This document shows, one piece after another, positions 25,313-34,979 of a stretch of 64,000 nucleotides of DNA. The stretch is from the NCBI RefSeq assembly GCF_008634025.1, contig NZ_PDCM01000001.1, forward strand, positions 3,256,501-3,320,500. The letters run 5' to 3'. Source of the stretch: Streptomyces albofaciens JCM 4342. Lineage in GTDB: Bacteria; Actinomycetota; Actinomycetes; Streptomycetales; Streptomycetaceae. Both the position numbers and the translations under genes were made by a program. The first letter of the stretch is position 1; every line of letters begins with the position of its first letter. The notes under the pieces were generated by a model. That model did not search any database. It saw nothing but the letters and a program-made list of their open reading frames with translations, and was not told the DNA's origin.

Positions 25313-27508
25313 TCACGAACCGTCGTCCTCCTGTTCCCGGAGCCGGGCGGCGAGCTGCGGCGGCATCGGCTCGTGCCGCGCGTAGGTCCGGTGGAAGCGC
25401 CCGGTGCCGTGCGAGAGGGAGCGCAGGTCGACGGCGTACCGGCTGATCTCGATCTCCGGTACCTCGGCCCGCACCAGGGTGCGGCCGTGCCCGGCCTGCT
25501 CGGTGCCCACCACCCGGCCGCGCCGCCCGGACAGATCGCTCATCGCCGCGCCGACGTACTCGTCCGCCACCAGGACGGTCACCTCGGCCACCGGCTCCAG
25601 CAGGTGGATACGGGCGTCCGAGGCGGCCTCGCGCAGCGCCAGGGCGCCGGCCGTCTGGAACGCGGCGTCCGAGGAGTCGACCGAGTGGGCCTTGCCGTCC
25701 AGCAGCGTGACCCGGACGTCGACCAGCGGATAGCCGGCCGCCACCCCGCGCGCCGCCTGGGCCCGTACGCCCTTCTCGACGGACGGGATGAACTGCCGGG
25801 GCACCGCGCCGCCCACCACCTTGTCCACGAACTCGATGCCGCTGCCGCCGGGCAGCGGCTCCACCTCGATCTCGCAGATCGCGTACTGGCCGTGTCCGCC
25901 GGACTGCTTCACATGCCGCCCCCGGCCCGCCGCCTTGTCGCCGAAGGTCTCACGGAGCGGGACCTTGTACGGCACGGTGTCGACCTGGACGCCGTACCGC
26001 GACCGCAGCCGCTCCAGCGCCACGTCCACATGGGCCTCGCCCAGACACCACAGCACGACCTGGTGGGTGCCCTGGTTGTGCTCCAGGCGCATCGTCGGGT
26101 CCTCGGCGACCAGGCGGGACAGGCCCTGCGAGAGCTTGTCCTCGTCCGCCTTGCTGTGCGCCTGGATGGCCACCGGCAGCAGCGGGTCCGGCATGGACCA
26201 CGGCTCCATCAGGAGCGGCGCGTTCTTGTCGGACAGGGTGTCGCCAGTCTCCGCGCGGGTCAGCTTCGCCACACAGGCCAGATCGCCGGCGATCGCCTTG
26301 GTCAGCGAGCGCTGGGTCTTGCCGAACGGGGTGGACAGCGCGCCGATCCGCTCGTCCACGTCGTGGTCCTCGTGGCCCCGGTCCGTCAGGCCGTGCCCGG
26401 ACACGTGCACCGTCTCGTCCGGGCGCAGGGTGCCGGAGAAGACCCGTACCAGCGAGAGCCGGCCGACGTAGGGGTCGGAGGAGGTCTTGACCACCTCGGC
26501 GACCAGCGGGCCGGCCGGGTCGCAGGTCAGCGCGGGGCGGGGCTTGCCGTCGGGGGTGGTGACGGCGGGGGCCTCGCGCTCGGCGGGGGTGGGGAAGCCG
26601 CGGGCGATCAGATCCAGCAGTTCGATGGTGCCCAGACCTTCCCGGGCGCCCTCGGCGGCCGGCGCCGCGGCGAGCACGGGGTGGAAGGTGCCGCGCGCGA
26701 CCGCCGTCTCCAGGTCCCCGACGAGCGTCTTCAGGTCGATGTCCTCGCCCGCCAGATAGCGGTCCATCAGGGACTCGTCCTCGCTCTCGGCGATGATGCC
26801 CTCGATGAGCCGGTTGCGGGCCTCCTCGATCAGCGGCAGCTCGTCGGCCTCGGGCGCGCGCTCGACGCGTTCGCCGGAGGAGTAGTCGAAGACCCGCTGG
26901 GTGAGCAGGCCGATCAGGCCGTGCACGGGGGCGTGGCCGTCGGCGCCCGCGGTGCCGTACAGCGGCAGGTACAGGGGGAGCACGGCGTCCGGGTCGTCGC
27001 CGCCCAGAGCGTCGGCGCACAGCCGGGTCATCTGGTCGAAATCGGCGCGGGCCGCCTCCAGGTGGGTGATGACCAGCGCGCGCGGCATGCCGACCGCCGC
27101 ACACTCGTCCCAGACCATACGGGTCGCACCGTCCACCCCGTCCGCCGCCGAAACGACGAAGAGGGCCGCGTCCGCTGCCCGCAGACCGGCCCTCAATTCC
27201 CCGACGAAATCGGCGTACCCGGGGGTGTCCAGCACATTGATCCGGATGCCGCCCCAGTCCACCGGGACCAGGGACAGCTGCACCGACCGCTGCTGCCGGT
27301 GTTCGATCTCGTCGTAGTCCGACAGGCAGCCGCCGTCCTCCACCCGGCCCGCCCGGTTGACCGCGCCGGTCGCCAGCGCCAGCGCCTCCACCAGCGTCGT
27401 CTTCCCCGCACCACTGTGGCCGACCAGCACCACATTCCTCAGGGACGTGGGCTGGTCGGCCGATGTCGCCCTGCCGGCGGCTCCTGGATGTGTCCTCTTC
27501 TCGCCCAT
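25313..27508 (-). CDS. Elongation factor G-like GTPase (EF-G2 type)
   Basis: 731 residues with EF-G domain order I-V. G1 is GHSGAGKTTLVEAL and G3 is LDTPGYADF. G4, normally NKxD, reads THLE (LVITHLEAARADFD), and the G2 effector region (RQQRSVQLSLVP) lacks the usual RGITI. Domain IV carries KQSGGHGQYAICEIEV as in EF-G. Such second EF-Gs are poorly understood and are not thought to replace FusA; no str-operon neighbours are here. The ATG follows gggagg. The weakened G4 motif suggests altered guanine specificity or weak binding. Confidence 0.88.
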   Translation of the reverse strand: MGEKRTHPGAAGRATSADQPTSLRNVVLVGHSGAGKTTLVEALALATGAVNRAGRVEDGGCLSDYDEIEHRQQRSVQLSLVPVDWGGIRINVLDTPGYADFVGELRAGLRAADAALFVVSAADGVDGATRMVWDECAAVGMPRALVITHLEAARADFDQMTRLCADALGGDDPDAVLPLYLPLYGTAGADGHAPVHGLIGLLTQRVFDYSSGERVERAPEADELPLIEEARNRLIEGIIAESEDESLMDRYLAGEDIDLKTLVGDLETAVARGTFHPVLAAAPAAEGAREGLGTIELLDLIARGFPTPAEREAPAVTTPDGKPRPALTCDPAGPLVAEVVKTSSDPYVGRLSLVRVFSGTLRPDETVHVSGHGLTDRGHEDHDVDERIGALSTPFGKTQRSLTKAIAGDLACVAKLTRAETGDTLSDKNAPLLMEPWSMPDPLLPVAIQAHSKADEDKLSQGLSRLVAEDPTMRLEHNQGTHQVVLWCLGEAHVDVALERLRSRYGVQVDTVPYKVPLRETFGDKAAGRGRHVKQSGGHGQYAICEIEVEPLPGGSGIEFVDKVVGGAVPRQFIPSVEKGVRAQAARGVAAGYPLVDVRVTLLDGKAHSVDSSDAAFQTAGALALREAASDARIHLLEPVAEVTVLVADEYVGAAMSDLSGRRGRVVGTEQAGHGRTLVRAEVPEIEISRYAVDLRSLSHGTGRFHRTYARHEPMPPQLAARLREQEDDGS

Positions 27509-27806
27509 GTGTCTCGCCTCCCGGTCGACACTTTGCGGTGGTTCGAGCTTTCCACCCTGGTCATGGCACGTCCATACATCGCACAAGGGACGATCAGGGA
27601 TCTTGTGGGACGCGCCGCGGGGCGCGTCCGCGGTGGTGCGACCGCCCGCGCCCCGGGGGCGTGACGGCCCCCGCGGCGACGTCCTGGCCGGTCACCGGCG
27701 GTGCCCCGGGCCGTGGTGGGTTCGCGGTACGAGGGTGCCGCGTGGCTACGATGGGCCAGCCGGTGGCCCCTTGACCGCGCGGCCCGTATCGACCTTCGGG
27801 AAGGCC

Positions 27807-28463
27807 ATGCTGAACACGTACGCGCGTGCTTTCTTCACGCGTGTCCTCACGCCATTCGCCGCCCTGCTCATCCGCCTCGGGGTCAGCCCGGACGCGGTCA
27901 CCCTCGTCGGCACGGGGGGTGTGGTGGCGGGGGCCCTGGTCTTCTTCCCGCTCGGCGAGTTCTTCTGGGGCACGGTCGTCATCACGCTCTTCGTCTTCTC
28001 CGACCTGGTGGACGGCAACATGGCACGGCAGCTGGGCCGGTCCAGCCGCTGGGGGGCCTTCCTCGACTCCACCCTCGACCGGGTCGCCGACTCGGCGATC
28101 TTCGGAGGGCTGGCGCTCTGGTACGCGGGGGCCGGCGACAGCCTGTGGCTCTGCGCGGTGGCGATCTTCTGCCTGGCCAGCGGGCAGGTGGTCTCGTACA
28201 CCAAGGCCCGGGGCGAGAGCATCGGGCTGCCGGTCAACGTCAACGGACTCGTGGAGCGGGCCGAGCGGCTCGTCATCACGCTCGTCGCGGCCGGCTTCGC
28301 CGGGCTGCACGCCTTCGGGGTACCCGGCGTGCAGTACCTGCTGCCGGTCGCGCTGTGGGTGGTGGCCGTCGGCAGCACGGTCACCCTCGCCCAGCGCGTG
28401 GTGACCGTACGCCGGGAGTCCGCCGAGGCCGACGCCATCGCACAAGGGGGGAACAGCGCGTGA
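27807..28463 (+). CDS. pgsA: Phosphatidylinositol phosphate synthase (CDP-alcohol phosphatidyltransferase)
   Basis: 218 residues, about six membrane helices. The CDP-alcohol phosphotransferase motif is complete: DLVDGNMAR, then G nine residues on and LDSTLDRVAD, giving D-x2-DG-x2-AR-x8-G-x3-D-x3-D. It joins CDP-diacylglycerol with inositol-1-phosphate, the first step to phosphatidylinositol and PIMs; the downstream PIM genes set the substrate. The ATG has ggaagg very close, so the start is taken from similarity of MLNTYARAFFTRVLTPF to known members. The stop overlaps the next GTG by 4 bases. Confidence 0.9.
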   Translation: MLNTYARAFFTRVLTPFAALLIRLGVSPDAVTLVGTGGVVAGALVFFPLGEFFWGTVVITLFVFSDLVDGNMARQLGRSSRWGAFLDSTLDRVADSAIFGGLALWYAGAGDSLWLCAVAIFCLASGQVVSYTKARGESIGLPVNVNGLVERAERLVITLVAAGFAGLHAFGVPGVQYLLPVALWVVAVGSTVTLAQRVVTVRRESAEADAIAQGGNSA

Positions 28464-29605
28464 CGCGCCCGACCCGTACGGTCCTCGACCGTACCCGCAC
28501 GATCATCGACCGCGAGAAGCTGGCCGACGGGGCGTACGCCCTGGGCTGGAAAGCGGTCAGGAAACTGCCCGAACCGGCCGCGAAGGCGCTGGGCCGGCGG
28601 ATCGCCGACACCGTCTGGAAGCGGCGCGGCAAGGGGATCCTCCGTCTGGAGGCCAACCTCGCGCGCGTCGTGCCGGACGCCACCCCGCGGCGCCTCGCCC
28701 AGCTCTCCCGCGCCGGGATGCGCTCCTACCTGCGCTACTGGATGGAGTCCTTCCGGCTGCCGGCCTGGAGCGAGGAGCGGATAAAAGGCGGCTTCGCGCC
28801 GGCCGACGTGCACCACCTGGTGGAGGGCCTCAAGAGCGGCCGCGGCGTGATCCTCGCCTTGCCGCACATGGGCAACTACGACCTCGCGGGCGCCTGGGTC
28901 ACCACCAAGCTGGGCGTGCCCTTCACCACCGTCGCCGAACGCCTCAAGCCGGAGTCGCTCTACGACCGGTTCGTCGCCTACCGCGAGGGCCTGGGCATGG
29001 AGGTGCTGCCGCACACCGGCGGCGCCGCGTTCGGCACCCTCGCCCGGCGGCTGCGGGCCGGCGGCCTGGTCTGCCTGGTCGCCGACCGGGACCTGTCCTC
29101 CTCCGGCATCGAGGTGAAGTTCTTCGGGGAGGCCGCGAAGATGCCGGCCGGACCGGCGATGCTCGCGGTCCAGACCGGGGCGATGCTGCTGCCGGTCACC
29201 CTGTGGTACGACGAGAGCCCGGTCATGCGGGGGCGGGTGCACCCGGAGATCGAGGTGCCGCAGACCGGGACCCGGGCGGAGAAGGCCGCGGTCATGACGC
29301 AGGAGATGGCCGACGCGTTCGCCTCCGGCATCGCCGATCATCCGGAGGACTGGCATATGTTGCAGCGGTTGTGGCTCGGTGACCTGGAGCCGCGCGAGCC
29401 CGCGCGGCGGACGGACGTGCCGGACGGTGGCGGTTCGGGTGCGGACGGGGCGCCCTCGGGCGCGCGGCGGACGGGCGTGCCGGACGGTGGCGCGTCGGGT
29501 GCGGATGGGGCGCCCTCGGGCGCGCGGCGGACGGGCGTGCCGGACGGTGGCGCGTCGGGTGCGGATGGGGCGCCCTCGGGCGCGCGGCGGACGGAGCGGT
29601 CTTGA
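28460..29605 (+). CDS. Phosphatidylinositol mannoside acyltransferase (LpxL/HtrB type)
   Basis: 381 residues. The HxxxxD acyltransferase motif is PHMGNYDLAG. Further family blocks are RYWMESFRLPAW, VLPHTGGAAFGTLARRL, LVADRDLSSSGIEVKFFGE and PAGPAMLAVQTGA. It adds a fatty acid to mannose of PIM1/PIM2 (PatA-like role by operon context). The last 65 residues are three copies of a 20-residue unit rich in Gly, Ala, Ser and Asp that look disordered. GTG with ggggggaa upstream; it overlaps pgsA by GTGA and the next gene by TTGA, so all three are coupled. Confidence 0.9.
   Translation: MTRPTRTVLDRTRTIIDREKLADGAYALGWKAVRKLPEPAAKALGRRIADTVWKRRGKGILRLEANLARVVPDATPRRLAQLSRAGMRSYLRYWMESFRLPAWSEERIKGGFAPADVHHLVEGLKSGRGVILALPHMGNYDLAGAWVTTKLGVPFTTVAERLKPESLYDRFVAYREGLGMEVLPHTGGAAFGTLARRLRAGGLVCLVADRDLSSSGIEVKFFGEAAKMPAGPAMLAVQTGAMLLPVTLWYDESPVMRGRVHPEIEVPQTGTRAEKAAVMTQEMADAFASGIADHPEDWHMLQRLWLGDLEPREPARRTDVPDGGGSGADGAPSGARRTGVPDGGASGADGAPSGARRTGVPDGGASGADGAPSGARRTERS
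29401..29595 (+). repeat. 60-bp in-frame tandem repeat (minisatellite)
   Basis: Units at 29401-29460, 29461-29520 and 29521-29580, plus 15 bases of a fourth. The last two units are identical; the first differs at about 4 positions. Because 60 is a multiple of 3, each unit adds ARRTGVPDGGASGADGAPSG to the acyltransferase tail without a frameshift. Copy number is likely to vary between strains. Confidence 0.95.
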
Positions 29606-30762
29606 GGATCGGGATTGTCTGTCCGTATTCGTGGGACGTCCCCGGAGGCGTCCAGTTCCACGTACGCGACCTGGCCGAGCATCTGATCCGGCTGGGGCAC
29701 GAGGTGTCCGTCCTCGCCCCGGCGGACGACGAGACACCGCTGCCGCCGTACGTGGTCTCCGCCGGACGTGCCGTACCCGTGCGCTACAACGGCTCGGTCG
29801 CCCGGCTCAACTTCGGCTTCCTGTCGGCCGCCCGGGTCCGCCGCTGGCTGCACGACGGCGCCTTCGACGTCATCCACATCCACGAACCCGGCACGCCGTC
29901 GGTCGGGCTGCTCGCCTGCTGGGCGGCGCAGGGCCCGATCGTGGCCACCTTCCACACCTCCAACCCGCGCTCCCGCGTCATGATCGCGGCGTATCCGATC
30001 CTGCAGCCCGCACTGGAGAAGATCAGCGCGCGGATCGCGGTGAGCGAGTACGCGCGGCGCACCCTGGTCGAACACCTCGGGGGCGACGCGGTGGTCATCC
30101 CCAACGGCGTCGACGTGGACTTCTTCGCCCGGGCCGAGCCGAAGCCGGAGTGGCAGGGCCGCACGATCGGCTTCATAGGGCGCATCGACGAGCCCCGCAA
30201 GGGGCTGCCCGTCCTGATGCGGGCACTGCCGGCGATCCTCGCCGCGGTCCCGGACGCGCGGCTGCTGGTCGCGGGGCGCGGCGACGAGGAGGAGGCCGTC
30301 GCGGAACTGCCCGCCGAGCTGCGGTCGCGGGTGGAGTTCCTGGGGATGGTCAGCGACGAGGACAAGGCGCGGCTGCTGCGCAGCGTGGACCTGTACGTCG
30401 CGCCCAACACCGGCGGTGAGTCGTTCGGCATCATCCTCGTCGAGGCGATGTCGGCGGGGGCGCCGGTGCTCGCCAGTGACCTTGACGCGTTCGCGCAGGT
30501 CTTGGACCAGGGGGAGGCCGGTGAGCTGTTCGCCAATGAGTCCGCTGAGGCGCTCGCCGCCGCGGCGGTGCGGCTGCTCGGTGATCCGGCGCGGCTGGCC
30601 GAGCTGCGGGAGCGGGGGAGGCGGCATGTGCGGCGGTTCGACTGGTCGACGGTGGGGGCCGACATTCTTGCGGTGTACGAGACGGTTGCTGCGGGGGCGG
30701 CGGCGGTGGCTACGGATGAGCGGGTTGGGTTTCGGGGGCGGTGGGGGTTGGCTCGGGAGTAG
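29602..30762 (+). CDS. pimA: Phosphatidylinositol alpha-mannosyltransferase (PimA-like GT4)
   Basis: 386 residues of the GT-B fold. The N-terminal Rossmann starts MRIGIVCPYSWDVPGGVQFH with the GGVQ donor/acceptor loop; HIHEPGTPSVG and TFHTSNPRSR follow; the C-terminal domain has FIGRIDEPRKGLPVL and the E-x7-E motif in GGESFGIILVEAMSAG. It should transfer the first mannose from GDP-mannose to phosphatidylinositol on the inner membrane face. It begins with TTG, overlapping the preceding stop (TTGA), and the upstream minisatellite ends only 7 bases before that codon. Could also be a later PIM mannosyltransferase. Confidence 0.88.
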   Translation: MRIGIVCPYSWDVPGGVQFHVRDLAEHLIRLGHEVSVLAPADDETPLPPYVVSAGRAVPVRYNGSVARLNFGFLSAARVRRWLHDGAFDVIHIHEPGTPSVGLLACWAAQGPIVATFHTSNPRSRVMIAAYPILQPALEKISARIAVSEYARRTLVEHLGGDAVVIPNGVDVDFFARAEPKPEWQGRTIGFIGRIDEPRKGLPVLMRALPAILAAVPDARLLVAGRGDEEEAVAELPAELRSRVEFLGMVSDEDKARLLRSVDLYVAPNTGGESFGIILVEAMSAGAPVLASDLDAFAQVLDQGEAGELFANESAEALAAAAVRLLGDPARLAELRERGRRHVRRFDWSTVGADILAVYETVAAGAAAVATDERVGFRGRWGLARE

Positions 30763-30849
30763 GGTTTCGGTCCGCGTTTCCCGCGGGTTGCGCTTGCGCG
30801 CTTGATCGCATTGTTGCGTCGTGGTGCGGGGGCGCACAGGGGGCCATCT

Positions 30850-30893
30850 CTCCCCCAGACTTCGGCCGGGGGTGCCCCCACGGCGCCTGGGGT
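30850..30893. repeat. Streptomyces-type intergenic C/G-run element
   Basis: A compact element with ccccccag-type and ctgggg-type ends enclosing gccgggggtgcccccacggc. Runs such as GGGGGTGCCCCC recur between genes in streptomycete genomes. The whole 30763-31029 gap holds this element and no convincing gene. Confidence 0.4.
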
Positions 30894-31029
30894 GAACCAG
30901 GTTGTGGTCGTGACCGGGGCTACGGTCGTCCTGCGGGGAGTGTCCCCCTGCACACCCCCTCCCGTCGGTTTGGCGAGTGCGGGCCGGTGGGGGAGAAAAA
31001 GATCACGCTGGTGGGCGCCCACCGAGTGG

Positions 31030-31731
31030 TCAGGTTCGCGTGAGTGTGGGCGCGACTGGTGCTTCCTGAGCCTTGGGCGGTGCTGTCGAGCTGCGGGTTC
31101 CCAGCAGGGACATGCCGTGCTGAGTGCGGAATCGGCGGGCGCGGCGGAGGGTGATCAGTACGGTCGCGCCCAGTACGACCACTGTCTGGCAGCGGCCGAT
31201 CAGGGGGACGACGTCGACGGGGAGTGTCAGGGCCGTGACGACGCCGATCGTCGCGTCCAGGAGTTGGCCGCCGCCCCATAGTGCGGTGAGTTTGCGCAGT
31301 TCTCGGCGTAGGGCGGGGGTCGTCTCCCAGAGACGGTCGCGTTCGGCGGATCCGCCGCCCAGCCGGACGCCGAAGTGGTAGGCGAACGGCCTCCGCGCGA
31401 GCAGCGAGCTTGTTATCCACGCGCCCAGAGCCACCGACATGCCCACGTCCTTGAGCAGAAGTACCCGTGGGCTGCCACTGATCAGCGACGTGGCGGCGGA
31501 TACCGTCAGCAGGCCGGTGACGAACAGGTCGATGCTGTCCGCCCGGCGTCGCGTGGCCACGGTCCAGGCCACGCGCAGGGCCGGGATCGTGCTGCTGAGC
31601 AGTAGGGCCAGCCATGGTTCGGCGCCGCGTGCCCGTAGGACGTAGAAGAGCGCGAGTGGCAGTACGGCGTTGATGACGATGGAGCGGGTCAGTGGGGCCC
31701 AGGGGCCGCGGCGCTGGTGGGAATGGGGCAT
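31030..31731 (-). CDS. VC0807-family-like integral membrane protein
   Basis: 233 residues, about five or six membrane helices (for example SIVINAVLPLALFYVL, LALLLSSTIPALRVAWT, SIDLFVTGLLTVSAATSLI). The pattern RP-R-ADSID and the conserved SGSPRVLLLKD loop resemble VC0807/IspZ-like proteins of unknown role; three-TMS spacing is also like putative permeases. aggagg stands 6 bases before the ATG. Divergent from the LemA-like gene. Confidence 0.7.
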   Translation of the reverse strand: MPHSHQRRGPWAPLTRSIVINAVLPLALFYVLRARGAEPWLALLLSSTIPALRVAWTVATRRRADSIDLFVTGLLTVSAATSLISGSPRVLLLKDVGMSVALGAWITSSLLARRPFAYHFGVRLGGGSAERDRLWETTPALRRELRKLTALWGGGQLLDATIGVVTALTLPVDVVPLIGRCQTVVVLGATVLITLRRARRFRTQHGMSLLGTRSSTAPPKAQEAPVAPTLTRT

Positions 31732-31878
31732 GGGGCGGCCTCCTGGCGGGTGCGGAACGGGTACCGGAAACGCTAGGGACGGGCGCCGGCGGGCGGATCG
31801 GAGCACGGGTTGGTTGCGTCTCCACCTCCGGCGTCCACCCACGGGTTGAGCGCGGGGCGGCCGGTACTGTGACCCGGC

Positions 31879-32412
31879 GTGACCACTTTGATCTGGATTG
31901 CGGCCGCTCTCGTCGTCATCGGCGTCTATCTGAGCTGGACCGCGGGGCGGCTGGACCGTCTGCACGCCCGTATCGACGCGGCCCGCGCGGCGCTGGACGC
32001 GCAGTTGCTGCGCCGTGCCTCGGTGGCCCAGGAGCTGGGGACGTCCGGTCTTCTCGATCCGGCCGCGTCGATCGTGCTCTACGAGGCGGCCCACGAGGCG
32101 CGGCAGGCGGCCGAGGAGCAGCGGGAGGTCGCCGAGAGCGGGCTGAGCCAGGCGCTGCGGGCGGTTTTCGACGATGAGGGCCAGCTGGAGGCGGTACGGG
32201 AGGCGCCCGGCGGTGAGCAGACGGTCACCGAGCTGACGGCGGCGGTGCGCCGGGTTCCGATGGCGCGGCGGTTCCACAACGATTCCGTACGGGCGGCCCG
32301 TGCGGTACGGCGCCATCGGGTGGTGCGGTGGTTCCGGCTCGCGGGGCACGCGCCGTTTCCGATGGCCTTCGAAATGGATGATGAGCCGCCGGCCGTTCTC
32401 GGAGGGCGTTGA
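31879..32412 (+). CDS. LemA-like membrane protein
   Basis: 177 residues. One N-terminal membrane helix (LIWIAAALVVIGVYL) is followed by a long helical, coiled-coil-like region (RLDRLHARIDAARAALDAQ) and a block VRRVPMARRFHNDSVRAARA that matches the start of the conserved LemA helical domain. Function unknown; LemA proteins are linked to envelope biology. GTG start with no strong SD. Located just upstream of pdxS but separated by 120 bases. Confidence 0.65.
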   Translation: MTTLIWIAAALVVIGVYLSWTAGRLDRLHARIDAARAALDAQLLRRASVAQELGTSGLLDPAASIVLYEAAHEARQAAEEQREVAESGLSQALRAVFDDEGQLEAVREAPGGEQTVTELTAAVRRVPMARRFHNDSVRAARAVRRHRVVRWFRLAGHAPFPMAFEMDDEPPAVLGGR

Positions 32413-32532
32413 TCCGGGTGGTCCCGTGGGGCTCACGAGCCACCGCCTTGTAATTGGCCCTTTTCAGTGGGCCGGGGCAAACGGTTGTGTGGGCGGCGGA
32501 GTACATCCGCCTGCATCGAGTGAGGTCATACC

Positions 32533-33459
32533 GTGTCCACCACGCCCAACGCCACGCCCACCGCTCCCGCCGGTACGCCCGAGACCGGCACCGCCCGTGT
32601 CAAGCGCGGCATGGCCGAGCAGCTCAAGGGCGGCGTGATCATGGATGTTGTCACGCCGGAGGAGGCGAAGATCGCCGAGGACGCCGGTGCCGTCGCGGTC
32701 ATGGCCCTGGAGCGGGTCCCCGCGGACATCCGCAAGGACGGCGGCGTGGCCCGTATGTCCGACCCGGACATGATCGACAGCATCATCGAGGCGGTGTCCA
32801 TCCCCGTGATGGCCAAGTCGCGTATCGGGCACTTCGTGGAGGCGCAGGTCCTGCAGTCGCTCGGCGTCGACTACATCGACGAGTCCGAGGTCCTCACCCC
32901 GGCCGACGAGGTCAACCACTCCGACAAGTGGGCCTTCACCACCCCGTTCGTCTGCGGCGCGACCAACCTGGGCGAGGCCCTGCGCCGTATCGCCGAGGGC
33001 GCGGCCATGATCCGCTCCAAGGGCGAGGCCGGCACCGGCAACGTCGTCGAGGCGGTGCGTCACCTGCGGCAGATCAAGGGCGAGATCGCCAAGCTGCGCG
33101 GCTGTGACAACAACGAGCTGTACGCCGCCGCCAAGGAGCTGCGCGCCCCGTTCGAGCTGGTCAAGGAGGTCGCCGAGCTGGGCAAGCTGCCGGTCGTGCT
33201 GTTCTCCGCCGGCGGTGTGGCCACCCCGGCCGACGCCGCGCTGATGCGCCAGCTCGGCGCCGAGGGCGTCTTCGTGGGCTCCGGCATCTTCAAGTCCGGC
33301 GACCCGGCCAAGCGCGCCGCCGCCATCGTGAAGGCCACCACCTTCTACGACGACCCGAAGGTCGTCGCGGACGTCTCCCGCAACCTGGGCGAGGCCATGG
33401 TCGGCATCAACTGCGACACCCTCCCCGAGGCGGAGCGCTACGCCAACCGTGGCTGGTGA
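32533..33459 (+). CDS. pdxS: Pyridoxal 5'-phosphate synthase subunit PdxS
   Basis: 308 residues, typical length. The TIM-barrel synthase motifs are all visible: [20 protein letters not shown], the imine Lys in [29 protein letters not shown] with the second Lys, and [12 protein letters not shown]. It makes PLP from ribose 5-phosphate, glyceraldehyde 3-phosphate and ammonia delivered by PdxT, which follows directly. GTG start; gagg 9 bases ahead. The leader holds a ggccc/gggcc inverted repeat (about 32455-32472), a possible operator. Confidence 0.97.
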   Translation: MSTTPNATPTAPAGTPETGTARVKRGMAEQLKGGVIMDVVTPEEAKIAEDAGAVAVMALERVPADIRKDGGVARMSDPDMIDSIIEAVSIPVMAKSRIGHFVEAQVLQSLGVDYIDESEVLTPADEVNHSDKWAFTTPFVCGATNLGEALRRIAEGAAMIRSKGEAGTGNVVEAVRHLRQIKGEIAKLRGCDNNELYAAAKELRAPFELVKEVAELGKLPVVLFSAGGVATPADAALMRQLGAEGVFVGSGIFKSGDPAKRAAAIVKATTFYDDPKVVADVSRNLGEAMVGINCDTLPEAERYANRGW

Positions 33460-33466
33460 GCGGGGG

Positions 33467-34054
33467 ATGCGTACTCCCACCATCGGTGTGCTGGCCCTTC
33501 AGGGCGATGTGCGCGAGCACCTGACGGCGCTGGCGACCGCGGACGCCCTGGCCAGGCCGGTGCGCCGGGCCGAGGAGCTGGACGAGGTCGACGGCCTGGT
33601 CATACCGGGCGGCGAGTCGACGACCATGTCCAAGCTGGCGGTCGTCTTCGGGATGCTGGAGCCGCTGCGGGCGTTCGTGCGCTCCGGGAAGCCGGTCTAC
33701 GGCACCTGCGCGGGCATGATCATGCTGGCCGACAAGCTGCTGGACGGACGCGCGGACCAGGAGACCCTGGGCGGCATCGACATGATCGTGCGCCGTAACG
33801 CGTTCGGGCGGCAGAACGAGTCCTTCGAGGCGGCCGTCGAGATGGCCGGTGTCGAGGGCGGGCCGGTCGAGGGCGTCTTCATCCGGGCGCCCTGGGTCGA
33901 GTCGACGGGCGCCGCCGTCGAGGTGCTGGCCACGTACGACGGGCACACGGTGGCGGTCCGGCAGGGTAACGTCCTCGCCACGTCCTTCCACCCGGAACTC
34001 ACCGGCGACCACCGGGTGCACGCGTCCTTCGTGGACCTGGTGCGCAGCGCCTGA
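33467..34054 (+). CDS. pdxT: Pyridoxal 5'-phosphate synthase glutaminase subunit PdxT
   Basis: 195 residues, class I glutamine amidotransferase. Nucleophile Cys is in [10 protein letters not shown], the oxyanion loop is [10 protein letters not shown], and the His-Glu pair is in SFHPELTGD. It hydrolyses glutamine and feeds ammonia to the PdxS ring. The start is taken as ATG 7 bases after pdxS; GTG 33449 inside pdxS would add six residues and give an overlap. Downstream is yebC. Confidence 0.96.
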   Translation: MRTPTIGVLALQGDVREHLTALATADALARPVRRAEELDEVDGLVIPGGESTTMSKLAVVFGMLEPLRAFVRSGKPVYGTCAGMIMLADKLLDGRADQETLGGIDMIVRRNAFGRQNESFEAAVEMAGVEGGPVEGVFIRAPWVESTGAAVEVLATYDGHTVAVRQGNVLATSFHPELTGDHRVHASFVDLVRSA

Positions 34055-34162
34055 CGGTCCGCCCCGGGACCGGGCCGCCTCGGGTGTGCGGCGGCCCGAT
34101 CCCGTCCCGGTAGGATCTGTGGCGTTCGTTTCTCAATCTGGTTACGCGAAGGAGACAGGCGG

Positions 34163-34915
34163 ATGTCCGGCCACTCTAAATGGGCTACGACGAAGCACAA
34201 GAAGGCCGTGATCGACGCCAAGCGCGGCAAGCTCTTCGCGAAGCTGATCAAGAACATCGAGGTCGCGGCCCGTATGGGCGGCGTCGACCTGGACGGCAAC
34301 CCGACGCTCTACGACGCCGTCCAGAAGGCGAAGAAGCAGTCGGTCCCGAACAAGAACATCGACTCGGCGATCAAGCGCGGTGGCGGTCTTGAGGCCGGCG
34401 GCGCCGAGTACGAGACGATCATGTACGAGGGCTACGGCCCCAACGGCGTCGCGGTGCTCATCGAGTGCCTGACCGACAACCGCAACCGCGCCGCCTCCGA
34501 CGTCCGCGTGGCCATGACCCGCAACGGCGGTTCGATGGCCGACCCGGGTTCGGTGTCGTACCTGTTCAACCGCAAGGGCGTGGTGATCGTCCCCAAGGGC
34601 GAGCTGACCGAGGACGACGTGCTGGGCGCGGTCCTGGACGCGGGTGCCGAGGAGGTCAACGACCTCGGTGAGTCCTTCGAGGTGCTCAGCGAGGCCACCG
34701 ACCTGGTCGCGGTCCGCACCGCGCTCCAGAAGGAGGGCATCGACTACGACTCGGCCGACACCAACTTCGTGCCGACCATGCAGGTCGAGCTGGACGAAGA
34801 GGGCGCGCGCAAGATCTTCAAGCTGATCGACGCGCTGGAGGACAGCGACGACGTGCAGAACGTCTTCGCCAACTTCGACGTCTCCGACGACGTCATGGCC
34901 AAGGTCGACGCCTGA
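34163..34915 (+). CDS. yebC: YebC/TACO1-family transcription or translation factor
   Basis: 250 residues, family length. N-terminus [20 protein letters not shown] is diagnostic; [14 protein letters not shown] and [20 protein letters not shown] mark domains 2 and 3. Known as a DNA-binding regulator in some bacteria and as a translation helper in others. aaggagaca gives a strong SD. Its place before ruvCAB is conserved widely; here a terminator and an own promoter separate them. Confidence 0.95.
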   Translation: MSGHSKWATTKHKKAVIDAKRGKLFAKLIKNIEVAARMGGVDLDGNPTLYDAVQKAKKQSVPNKNIDSAIKRGGGLEAGGAEYETIMYEGYGPNGVAVLIECLTDNRNRAASDVRVAMTRNGGSMADPGSVSYLFNRKGVVIVPKGELTEDDVLGAVLDAGAEEVNDLGESFEVLSEATDLVAVRTALQKEGIDYDSADTNFVPTMQVELDEEGARKIFKLIDALEDSDDVQNVFANFDVSDDVMAKVDA

Positions 34916-34941
34916 CGGGCGGACGGCTGCGCGCGCGGCGG

Positions 34942-34972
34942 CGGGCCGGCGGGGACACACCCCGCCGGCCCG
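34942..34972 (+). terminator. Terminator between yebC and ruvC
   Basis: A perfect 13-bp stem (34942-34954 with 34960-34972), loop ACACA, ends 7 bases before the ruvC promoter. Confidence 0.8.
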
Positions 34973-34979
34973 TCCTGCG

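Noticed and set aside
23639..27664. 1341-codon open frame on the plus strand opposite the membrane protein and EF-G-like genes
   Set aside because: It spans two real minus-strand genes and the gap between them, has no domain and no RBS.
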